5,588 bases of DNA. Source: Betaproteobacteria bacterium (lineage in GTDB: Bacteria; Pseudomonadota; Gammaproteobacteria; Burkholderiales; SG8-41). Below, piece by piece: positions 1 through 5,588 of the stretch (position 1 is the stretch's first letter; each line of letters begins with the position of its first letter). The DNA is taken from contig JAJTHX010000037.1 in NCBI GenBank assembly GCA_021300125.1, positions 1 through 5,588 of the forward strand, in the 5' to 3' direction. The translations under genes and the position numbers were made by a program. The notes beneath the pieces are model-generated. The model saw only the letters and a list, made by a program, of their open reading frames with translations, was not told where the DNA came from and did no database searches.

Positions 1-162
1 GCCGCCGAATGAGGCGCGCCGCCCTTCGACCTGCTTGCAGGAGATGAGGTCGAGCCCCATGCGCCGCAGTCGCAGTTCCAGGTCAAACTCGTTTATGGCG
101 TCAAGACCTCCCCGTGCGGGCTGGCCGGTCTTGTCTATTGCCTTGTATTCGAACGAGGGCAT
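1..162 (-). CDS. mshG: MshG-like type IV pilus platform protein (GspF/PilC family), N-terminal part only
   Basis: Partial gene: the ATG lies at 162-160 and the frame stays open for 54 codons to the window edge. The visible N-terminus begins MPSFEYKAIDKTGQPARGGL and continues with a charged helix ending in RMGLDLIS. This is the usual opening of the type II secretion F / PilC family: a short strand with YKA, a G-rich turn, then a helix with an LRxxGLxxxxV pattern. Known family role: a polytopic inner-membrane platform protein that couples the assembly ATPase to pilin polymerisation. The membrane segments lie beyond the window. It starts 23 bp after the mshE stop, and E followed by G is the usual MSHA order, which supports MshG rather than a general GspF. 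The ribosome-binding site is weak (a GAGCG-like stretch). No other start was considered, because the conserved family start coincides with this ATG. Family assignment is firm; MshG specifically rests on context and the RMGLDLIS stretch. Confidence 0.88.
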   Translation of the reverse strand, partial: MPSFEYKAIDKTGQPARGGLDAINEFDLELRLRRMGLDLISCKQVEGRRASFGG

Positions 163-185
163 GGACGCTCGCGGGGCCTTGGCCC

Positions 186-1895
186 TCAGCCGCGGATGCG
201 GCCGGTGAGGTCAACCGTGCGCGCGACCTCCGCGAGGCTGGTCACGCCTTCAATCACCCGGGTGATGCCTTCTTCTGAGAGCGAACGGAATCCCTTGGAC
301 ACCGCTTCCGCGCGCAGCTCCTTGGCAGTGGCGCGTCGCGCGACCAGTTCGTCAAGGTCGCTGTCCATCACCAGCAGCTCCATGATCGGGGTGCGGCCGC
401 GGTAACCCTTGTTGCCGCAGTGCTTGCACCCGACGGGGCGGTAGAGGAAAGAGGCATGATCGGCTGCGGCGCCCAGCAGCATCCGCTCCTCCGGGGAGGG
501 TGCGTAGGCCTCCTTGCAGTGGGGGCACAGCACCCGCACCAGGCGCTGGGCAATGATGCCGATGATGTTGCCGGCCATAATGTCGGGCTGGATGCCGATG
601 TCAAGCAGCCGCGGAAATGCGCCCAGCGCGGAGTTGGTGTGCAGGGTGGTGAACACTTGGTGGCCGGTCATTGCGGCGCGAAAGGCCATTTCCGCGGTTT
701 CCTTGTCGCGCACCTCGCCGACCAGGATGATGTCCGGATCCTGGCGCATGATCGAGCGGATGCCGTTGGCGAAATCCATGCGCGCCAACTCGTTGACCGA
801 GGTCTGCCGCATCAGCGTCAGCGGATATTCGACCGGATCCTCCAGCGTCATGATGTTGACGGTCTCGTCGTTGACCTGGGCGAGCAGCGAATACAGCGTC
901 GTGGTCTTGCCGCTGCCGGTGGGGCCTGTCACCACCAGGATGCCCTCGGGCCGCGACAGCATGACGTCGAGTTTCTGTATTGTCGCCTTGGCCAGGTTCA
1001 TGCGGTCGAGGCTGAGAACCGACTTCTCGCGGTCGAGCACCCGCAGCACGATGTTCTCGCCATAGATCGTGGGTTGCGTGGAGACCCGGAAATCCACCGG
1101 TCGGCCGTTCAGCGTCAGCGAAAGACGGCCGTCCTGCGGGGCCCGGGTCTCCGCGATGTTCATTTCGCTGACCACCTTCAGGCGCACTGTGATGCCGGCC
1201 ATGTAAGTCTTGTGCAGGCTGCGCACGGTTTCCAGAACCCCGTCGATGCGGTAGCGGATGCGCAGGAATGCGTATTCCGGCTCGAAGTGGATATCTGAGG
1301 CGCCGCGCTTGACCGAATCGACCAGTATCGCGTTGATCAGGCGAACCATCGGCTGCGTGTACTCGTCGTCGCCGCCGACCTGCAGGCTGTCGTAGTCGAT
1401 CTCGCCGGTTTCGATCTCGGTGAGGATGCCGTCGACCGAAAGCTCGTGACCATAGAACTGGTCGATGTAATCGCCCAGTTGGGCCTCGGCCGCAAGCTGC
1501 GCCTTGAGCTCAACCTGCGGGCCAAGCATTGAGCGCAGTTGGTCGAGCACCAACACGTTGAAGAGATCATTGGTGGCGATGGTCAGGACATGCTCCACCG
1601 GGTCGAACGCGATCGGCAGGATGTGGTTGCGGCGTGCGAAATCCTCGGGCACCAGGCTCAGCGCTTCTGGGTCGGCGATCACCTGCGACAGGTCGATCGA
1701 CTCCTGGCCAACGGTGCGCGCCATGATGTCGCGGATCGCGGTCTCGGTGACGAAGCCCAGACGCACCATCAGCCGTCCGATGGGGACGTTGCTGTTGCGC
1801 TGCTCGGCGAGCACGATCGCAAGCTGATCCTTGGTGATCAGCCCCTGCTGGACCAGCAGTTCGCCCAGCCGCAGTTTCTTTCTTTGTTCGGACAT
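186..1895 (-). CDS. mshE: MshE, type IV pilus extension ATPase (GspE/PilB family) with c-di-GMP-binding MshEN domain
   Basis: A 569-residue hexameric secretion ATPase of full family length, cytoplasmic, that powers pilin polymerisation at the MshG platform. Residues about 8-63 form an MshEN domain with two tandem motifs: RLGELLVQQGLITKDQL ending at Q32, then PIGRLMVRLGFVT and following. R9, G11, G18 and Q32 of the first motif are present; in Vibrio cholerae MshE this domain binds cyclic-di-GMP. The catalytic core has Walker A GPTGSGKTT (324-332), Asp box TLEDPVEY (350-357), Walker B ILVGEVRD (390-397, Glu394) and His box TTLHTNS (416-422). Four cysteines, C457/C460 and C490/C493, form the zinc-binding tetracysteine site typical of GspE/PilB. 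No key residue is missing. The ATG lies 21 bp after the mshN stop with only a weak upstream GGGT-type site, and it is supported by the MshEN motif starting eight residues in. Paralogues PilB and GspE are alternatives, but the neighbours make MshE by far the best name. Confidence 0.95.
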   Translation of the reverse strand: MSEQRKKLRLGELLVQQGLITKDQLAIVLAEQRNSNVPIGRLMVRLGFVTETAIRDIMARTVGQESIDLSQVIADPEALSLVPEDFARRNHILPIAFDPVEHVLTIATNDLFNVLVLDQLRSMLGPQVELKAQLAAEAQLGDYIDQFYGHELSVDGILTEIETGEIDYDSLQVGGDDEYTQPMVRLINAILVDSVKRGASDIHFEPEYAFLRIRYRIDGVLETVRSLHKTYMAGITVRLKVVSEMNIAETRAPQDGRLSLTLNGRPVDFRVSTQPTIYGENIVLRVLDREKSVLSLDRMNLAKATIQKLDVMLSRPEGILVVTGPTGSGKTTTLYSLLAQVNDETVNIMTLEDPVEYPLTLMRQTSVNELARMDFANGIRSIMRQDPDIILVGEVRDKETAEMAFRAAMTGHQVFTTLHTNSALGAFPRLLDIGIQPDIMAGNIIGIIAQRLVRVLCPHCKEAYAPSPEERMLLGAAADHASFLYRPVGCKHCGNKGYRGRTPIMELLVMDSDLDELVARRATAKELRAEAVSKGFRSLSEEGITRVIEGVTSLAEVARTVDLTGRIRG

Positions 1896-1916
1896 CGGGC
1901 TTACCCGACCGACTGC

Positions 1917-3155
1917 CTATTGCGCTAGCGCAGCCAGCAGACGGGCGCGTTCCTGCGCCAGGTTGACATTGAAACCGACACGGCCTCGCTGTGGCGCGAG
2001 CTCGGCGGCGCGGCGATAAAAGCCCGCAGCGAGTTTCGGCTGACCGATATGTTCCAGGCTCACCGCCAGATTGTAGGCGTAGTCGGGGTTGGCAGACTCG
2101 AGCACATGCGCCTGGAAATACGACTGCTGGGCCTCCGCCCAGCGCGACTGCTCAGCGTACAGGTTGCCAAGGGTGAAGTGCAGCGCGGGCAGCGGTTCGC
2201 GCGCGATCAGCTGTTTCAGGCGGGTTTCAGCCGCCTGGGGGTCGGCGCGCCCGGCCAGAGAGACCAGGCCGGCCTGGGCAAAGGTGTTGCGCGGGTCGAG
2301 TTCGAGTACCCGCATGTAATTGCGTCCAGCCTCGTCGGCGAGTCCGTCCTGCAATTGCACCGCCGCCAGGCCGAGCAGGCCTTGCAGGTTGCGCGGGTCT
2401 GCACGGATGATCTCGCCGTAGAGCTGGCGGGCGCTGTCGATGCGGCCGGCCTGCAGCGCGGCATAGGCCTCGCCGAGGCGGGGATCGAGCTGCATTTCCG
2501 CCGATCCCGGGCTGACCTTGATCAGGTCCCGCGGCGTGTCGGCCCGCGCCGGGGCTGCGGCAGGTGTTGCCGGCGGTTTGGCGGCGGGGACTGCGGCGGC
2601 TTCTGTTTTTGCTGATGCGGCTTCGCCAGCGGCGGTTTCCGGCGTGACCACGGCGGCCGTCATCACCGGCTTCTGCGCGTCCGGTGCAGGCGTGGCAGGC
2701 GCCGGAGGCGGCGGTGCCGGCCGGGCCACCGGCCCGGGCGGCGGCTTGGGGATGAACAGGGCAGGGTCGGTGATCTGCAGGTAGACATAGATGCCGCCCG
2801 CGATCACCGCGAGGCCGGCCAATCCGCCGATGACAAACATCGGGTGGATACGGCGTCCGCTTGCGGGTCGCGCGGTTTCCGGCGCGCCGGCGCGCATCAC
2901 TGCGGCAGCGCGTTCGCGTTCAGCCTCGGGCTTCGGTGGGGAAGCCGGACGCGGGGGCGGCGCAGCGGCGGTTGCTGCGGCCGGCGGGGCCTGCAGGCCG
3001 GGCTCGACCGCTGCCTGCGCAGCCACGGGCTCCAGCGTGAGCTCGATCTTTTCGCCAAGGCCCGTGGTTGCCGCGGAGGCGGCAGGTTCGGCCGGCTGCG
3101 GCGCGCCGCTGCGGTCCTTGGCGGCCTTTTCCAAGGCCTTCATCAGCAGGCTCAT
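1917..3155 (-). CDS. mshN: MshN-like inner-membrane TPR protein of MSHA pilus biogenesis
   Basis: A 412-residue protein starting MSLLMKALEKAAKDR, a short amphipathic cytoplasmic helix typical of MshN/GspB-like pilus proteins. A Pro/Ala-rich segment (about 17-98) follows, then one hydrophobic segment (about 104-126, FVIGGLAGLAVIAGGIYVYL) preceded by RRIHP, which predicts N-in/C-out topology. Next comes a long periplasmic Pro/Ala linker (about 127-207). The C-terminal half carries about five TPR units (roughly 227-259, 260-293, a degenerate 294-323, 324-357, 358-391), with pattern residues such as GEAYAALQAGRIDSA and YNLAVSLEHIG. Known role: accessory assembly protein; the TPRs probably bind a partner such as the secretin, though the sequence does not show which. 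The start is at 3155 because the frame, although open 114 codons further upstream, there lies inside mshL and looks like out-of-frame noise. ATG overlaps the mshL stop as ATGA and no Shine-Dalgarno is visible, suggesting translational coupling. Family placement rests on architecture and position. Confidence 0.85.
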   Translation of the reverse strand: MSLLMKALEKAAKDRSGAPQPAEPAASAATTGLGEKIELTLEPVAAQAAVEPGLQAPPAAATAAAPPPRPASPPKPEAERERAAAVMRAGAPETARPASGRRIHPMFVIGGLAGLAVIAGGIYVYLQITDPALFIPKPPPGPVARPAPPPPAPATPAPDAQKPVMTAAVVTPETAAGEAASAKTEAAAVPAAKPPATPAAAPARADTPRDLIKVSPGSAEMQLDPRLGEAYAALQAGRIDSARQLYGEIIRADPRNLQGLLGLAAVQLQDGLADEAGRNYMRVLELDPRNTFAQAGLVSLAGRADPQAAETRLKQLIAREPLPALHFTLGNLYAEQSRWAEAQQSYFQAHVLESANPDYAYNLAVSLEHIGQPKLAAGFYRRAAELAPQRGRVGFNVNLAQERARLLAALAQ

Positions 3156-5026
3156 GGCGTCGGCTTGCTGACTGGCGCGTTGTCGAGTTGCGGCAGGAAG
3201 CGCTGGAATTGCCGGAGTTCGTCGCTGGCGAGCGTCGGATTGCTGACCACCGTCGGACGCAGGAAGATTACCAGCTCGGTCTTGCGCGCGCGCTGATCGC
3301 GGAAGCGGAACAGGTCGCCGAGGCTGCCCAAGCTGTCGGCCCCGGGCAGCTGTTCGCGCGAGTTGAGATTGTTGTCCTGCATCAGGCCGCCCAGGATCAC
3401 GGTCTGGCCACTCACCACCTGCAGCACCGACTCCATTTCGCGCACCTGGATTTGCGGCACCGGATTGGCAATACATTTGACCCGTGCGGCATCGCAAAGG
3501 CTCGGGTTGGGATCGTTGACGAAAGGTTGTGCCGTGTTCAGCCGCGTCACGGTCGGACGTACGTTGAGCAGCACCCGGCCATCCTCGTTGATCTGCGGGG
3601 TGACACCCATCACCACGCCGACCGAGACGAATTTCGGATTGCTGTTGAAGGTGGTGGACGTTGCTGTTTGATTGGTATTGGTTTGAGCCTGGATTTCGAA
3701 GTAGACCAGGTTGTCGACCACCTTGAGCAGCGCGGTCTGGTTGTTCATCGCCATCAGCTTCGGGCTCGACAGCACGCGCGAATTGCCGAAGGTTTCAAGC
3801 AGGCGCACCGTGCCGCTGATGTTGCCGAGGTTGGTGGTCGGGTTGGTGTAGGCAATGGTCATCGAGTTGCCGGCAGTTGCGCCGGAACCGGTGGCCGCGG
3901 CATTGAAGCCGCCGAGCAGCGCCTGCGTGATCGACAGTCCGCCGCTGATCGGCAGCCGGCTCCAGTCGATGCCGGCCTGGAAAGCGTCAGACAGCGTGAC
4001 CTCGACGATGGTGGCCTCGATCAGCACCTGGCGCTGGATGGCCGCGGTGACGCTGTCGATATGGCGCTGCACCAGCTGGTGCTGGGCGTCGGTGGCGTTG
4101 ACGGTGATGGTGCCGGACACGGCGTTGACCACGACATCGTCAGGCAGCAGGGTGGCTGCGGGTGCCGCGCCCGGCGCGGCAATGGTACTGGTCGCGAGAC
4201 TGGGAGCGCCCTGGCCGGCGCGGCTCGCAGCCTCGATCTGGCGCACGCGCAGATCCTGCTCCTGCTTGATCAGTTCCCGGCGTTCGGCGCGCGCGTCGGC
4301 GCTCAGGGTCTGCAGTCGGGTCGAGTTGAGGATGCCGCGGATGTTGTCGCGCAGTTGATCCCAGAAATTGTTGGAGGAGCTGGAACGCACGATGGTGGAC
4401 GAGCCCGCCGCACCGCTGCTGCCGCCGCCGCCACCTCCACCTCCACCACCACCACCACCGCCCGGCGTGGTGGCCATTGAGATTTCGCCGGAAACGCCGA
4501 TCGAAGACACGGTGTCGCGCGTCATGTTGACGTAATTGACCCGGTAGGTCTTGACGTAGGGCAGGTCGGGCGTGACCACGATGGTGTTGCCCTCGGTGCG
4601 GTAGCGCATGTTGACCTGCCGGGTCAGCCGTTCGAGGATGGCCGGCAGCGTCTCGTTGATCGCGTTGAGGCTGACCAGCCCGGCCAGGCCGGGGTGAATG
4701 TCGATGTTCTGCTTGGTGTCGCGGGCCAGCGCCAGCAGCAGTTCCTTCACCGGCACTTCATGCACCACCACGCTGTAGGTCTGCGGCTTCGGTTGCGCAC
4801 TCGGTGGCGGCACCAGGGCGGTGGTCCGTGCCGGTGCCGGGATTTGCGCCGCAGTTGCAGGCGCCTGTGCCGGTGCCGAGATATGGCCTTGCGATGGCGG
4901 CACCTTGGGCTGGAACTGGGCGCAGCCGCCAAGGATCAGGCCGCCTGCGGCAGCGAGCGCCGGCAGCACCAGAACGGAGCGGCCCCTTAGGCGCCCGGAT
5001 CGACCAGCCTGTTGCCGCTCGTACAT
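3152..5026 (-). CDS. mshL: MshL, outer-membrane secretin lipoprotein of the MSHA-type pilus
   Basis: A 624-residue secretin that forms the channel through which the pilus crosses the outer membrane. The N-terminus is a lipoprotein signal: basic residues, a hydrophobic run, then lipobox LGGC with Cys35 as the lipidated residue. A Pro/Ala linker leads to an STN/N0-type domain (about 84-155), then a run of 14 glycines (189-202), a Ser-rich stretch and a charged, probably helical region (about 221-270, with FWDQLRDNI as found in MshL proteins). A second secretin N domain follows (about 298-347), then the C-terminal secretin domain (about 344-594) with signature elements VILGGLMQD, a PGADSLGSLGDLF version of the usual PGLGDIPxLGxLF, and TELVIFLRPTVV. 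A Cys pair (511, 518) sits in a loop before the signature. The frame is also open to a TTG at 5044 and an ATG at 5035, but the ATG at 5026 has GGGGAGA nine bases upstream. PilQ or GspD are less likely given the neighbours and lipobox. Confidence 0.93.
   Translation of the reverse strand: MYERQQAGRSGRLRGRSVLVLPALAAAGGLILGGCAQFQPKVPPSQGHISAPAQAPATAAQIPAPARTTALVPPPSAQPKPQTYSVVVHEVPVKELLLALARDTKQNIDIHPGLAGLVSLNAINETLPAILERLTRQVNMRYRTEGNTIVVTPDLPYVKTYRVNYVNMTRDTVSSIGVSGEISMATTPGGGGGGGGGGGGGGSSGAAGSSTIVRSSSSNNFWDQLRDNIRGILNSTRLQTLSADARAERRELIKQEQDLRVRQIEAASRAGQGAPSLATSTIAAPGAAPAATLLPDDVVVNAVSGTITVNATDAQHQLVQRHIDSVTAAIQRQVLIEATIVEVTLSDAFQAGIDWSRLPISGGLSITQALLGGFNAAATGSGATAGNSMTIAYTNPTTNLGNISGTVRLLETFGNSRVLSSPKLMAMNNQTALLKVVDNLVYFEIQAQTNTNQTATSTTFNSNPKFVSVGVVMGVTPQINEDGRVLLNVRPTVTRLNTAQPFVNDPNPSLCDAARVKCIANPVPQIQVREMESVLQVVSGQTVILGGLMQDNNLNSREQLPGADSLGSLGDLFRFRDQRARKTELVIFLRPTVVSNPTLASDELRQFQRFLPQLDNAPVSKPTP
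4421..4462 (-). repeat. GGN trinucleotide repeat encoding 14 consecutive glycines in MshL
   Basis: Fourteen glycine codons in a row, in coding order one GGC, five GGT, then GGA-GGT twice, then four GGC. The runs of identical codons could slip during replication, changing the glycine count in steps of one without breaking the frame. It lies between the N0-type domain and the following helical region of the secretin, so it is probably a flexible linker. Confidence 0.85.
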
Positions 5027-5035
5027 GTTTTGCAT

Positions 5036-5042
5036 TCTCCCC
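5036..5042 (-). promoter_or_regulatory. Shine-Dalgarno site that decides the mshL start
   Basis: The minus strand reads GGGGAGA, followed by nine bases and then the ATG at 5026-5024. This is good spacing for that ATG. The same purine run overlaps or directly abuts the alternative starts (TTG at 5044, ATG at 5035), leaving them without a usable site. Confidence 0.6.
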
Positions 5043-5084
5043 AAGCTACGCGGCCGTTGTTTAATTGTCGTGGCAGGGTTGCCG

Positions 5085-5588
5085 TCACGACGGGTTGTTG
5101 CTGGCGATCTCCGTTCTGATGCCCTGAACCGTTCGCAACAGCGGCCGGTATTGCTTCAACGCTGGTGGCAGTTTAGCCATGGCTTCCCGCGCAGCGCGGG
5201 GATTGTCGAAACTGCCCCAGGTCAGGGTCAGCGCCGGTTCGCCTTTTGCCAAAGTACGATACACAAAAACATTATTGATTTCAATGATATTCGCGATAAA
5301 TCTGAGATGTTGGTTCAGCTGTATTTCGTTGTCGGCGCCGAGCAGTTGCACAGTGTAGGTCTGGGGGGTTGACTGAGCCAGCCATTGCTCGGTGGCGGCC
5401 AGCCGTTCGCGCAGCAGCTTGCCCGTGGCTTTCGGCGCCGGATCAGGCGTCTTGGTTGGGGCGGGAGCGGCGGCGACCACAGGCGCTGCAGTGGGCTCGG
5501 TCAGGGGGGGCTGCTGAGCTGGGCTTGCGCCCACCTTATCTTCATAACTATCTGTTTTATTTGAACTAATTTCATTTTGTTGCGGCGC
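5085..5588 (-). CDS. C-terminal part of a SPOR-domain protein, probably an ExeA/GspA/MshM-type ATPase
   Basis: The frame is open from the window edge to the TGA at 5087-5085, giving 167 visible residues with the start outside the window. A GTG at 5534 could be read as a start, but the 18 codons before it (beginning APQQNEISSNK) contain no stop and no Shine-Dalgarno precedes it, so this is more likely a fragment of a larger gene. Residues 19-56 are a Pro/Ala-rich linker. Then comes a helix with LLRERLAATEQWLAQ and a SPOR-like fold (about 76-162: YTVQLLG, FVYRTL, LTLTWGSF, RAAREAMAKLPPALK, RTVQGIR). SPOR domains are known to bind peptidoglycan. The ERLAATxxWL plus YTVQLL pattern resembles the tail of ExeA/GspA-like AAA ATPases as I recall them, so the gene may be mshM; no ATPase motif lies in the window. 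A free-standing periplasmic SPOR protein or an MshK-position gene is the alternative. Codon use is AT-rich in two patches. The stop is 58 bp before the preferred mshL ATG, consistent with one operon. Confidence 0.7.
   Translation of the reverse strand, partial: APQQNEISSNKTDSYEDKVGASPAQQPPLTEPTAAPVVAAAPAPTKTPDPAPKATGKLLRERLAATEQWLAQSTPQTYTVQLLGADNEIQLNQHLRFIANIIEINNVFVYRTLAKGEPALTLTWGSFDNPRAAREAMAKLPPALKQYRPLLRTVQGIRTEIASNNPS
5256..5284 (-). promoter_or_regulatory. Possible internal sigma70-type promoter upstream of mshL
   Basis: Inside an AT-rich patch of the SPOR-like coding region, the minus strand has TTGAAA (5284-5279, five of six matches to the -35 consensus), a 17-base spacer and TATCGT (5261-5256, four of six matches to the -10 consensus). 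Transcription would begin near 5249, about 220 bases before the mshL start. The -10 match is weak and the site lies in coding sequence, so this is a tentative call from pattern matching only. Confidence 0.25.

Noticed and set aside
174..185. Inverted repeat GGGCC-TT-GGCCC between mshE and mshG
   Set aside because: The stem is only about 4 bp with a tetraloop and has no following T run, so it is not a credible terminator; it may be chance in GC-rich DNA.
420..1298. 292-residue open frame on the plus strand
   Set aside because: Antisense to the catalytic core of mshE, with no domain, no ribosome-binding site and low-complexity His/Gln/Arg composition.
2049..2615. 188-residue open frame on the plus strand
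   Set aside because: Antisense to the TPR region of mshN; no recognisable features.
2880..2896. Palindrome-like GGCGCGCCGGCGCGC run
   Set aside because: It lies within the mshN coding sequence and is explained by Arg/Ala/Gly/Pro codons in GC-rich DNA; no protein-binding context is evident.
3156..3497. 114-codon N-terminal extension of mshN
   Set aside because: It overlaps the conserved end of mshL out of frame, has Arg/Gln-rich noise composition, and the recognisable MshN start MSLLMKALEK coincides with the ATGA overlap.
3068..4480. 470-residue open frame on the plus strand
   Set aside because: It lies antisense to mshL and the mshN start, its translation is rich in His, Arg, Gln and Asp without any recognisable domain, and its end is simply the complement of the poly-glycine tract. 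GC-rich genes commonly give such mirror frames.
5085..5534. Standalone 149-residue gene starting at GTG 5534
   Set aside because: The frame continues upstream to the edge of the window and no ribosome-binding site precedes the GTG, so it is treated as part of a longer gene.
1..5588. CRISPR arrays, tRNA/rRNA genes, insertion sequences, attachment sites
   Set aside because: Coding genes fill almost the whole window, gaps are under 60 bp, and no spaced direct repeats, terminal inverted repeats or RNA gene signatures were seen.

Overview
The window is a stretch of an operon that builds a type IV pilus of the MSHA (mannose-sensitive haemagglutinin) class. All five supported genes lie on the minus strand, so the operon reads from high to low coordinates. 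The GC-rich composition, the strong C/G preference at third codon positions and the protein sequences suggest a proteobacterium. My best guess is a betaproteobacterium (Rhodocyclales/Burkholderiales type), but no marker here proves that. No gene is supported on the plus strand; its long open frames mirror GC-rich genes on the other strand.

Layout in transcription order: (1) 5588-5085, the C-terminal 167 residues of a protein that starts outside the window. It has a Pro/Ala-rich linker followed by a SPOR-like domain and is most likely the tail of an ExeA/GspA/MshM-type ATPase. (2) 5026-3152, mshL, the lipid-anchored outer-membrane secretin. (3) 3155-1917, mshN, an inner-membrane protein with a long periplasmic linker and TPR repeats. 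Its start codon overlaps the mshL stop as ATGA. (4) 1895-186, mshE, the extension ATPase, with an N-terminal MshEN domain that carries the cyclic-di-GMP-binding motif. (5) 162-1, the first 54 residues of mshG, the polytopic platform protein of the GspF/PilC family. Gaps between genes are 58 bp before the preferred mshL start, a 4-bp overlap, 21 bp and 23 bp. This is typical of one transcript, and no terminator is visible.

Together, MshE would power pilin polymerisation on the MshG platform. MshN would connect inner-membrane and periplasmic parts, and MshL would form the outer-membrane channel. If the upstream fragment is MshM, its SPOR-like domain could touch peptidoglycan and help the secretin pass or assemble through the wall. 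The MshEN domain suggests that pilus extension is controlled by cyclic-di-GMP.

I see no new kind of biological system; this is recognisable pilus machinery. The points worth a second look are the SPOR-bearing gene upstream of mshL (gene order M-L-N rather than the Vibrio L-M-N), two AT-rich patches inside it with a possible internal promoter, the 14-glycine tract in MshL, the choice of mshL start, and the conserved c-di-GMP motif in MshE.
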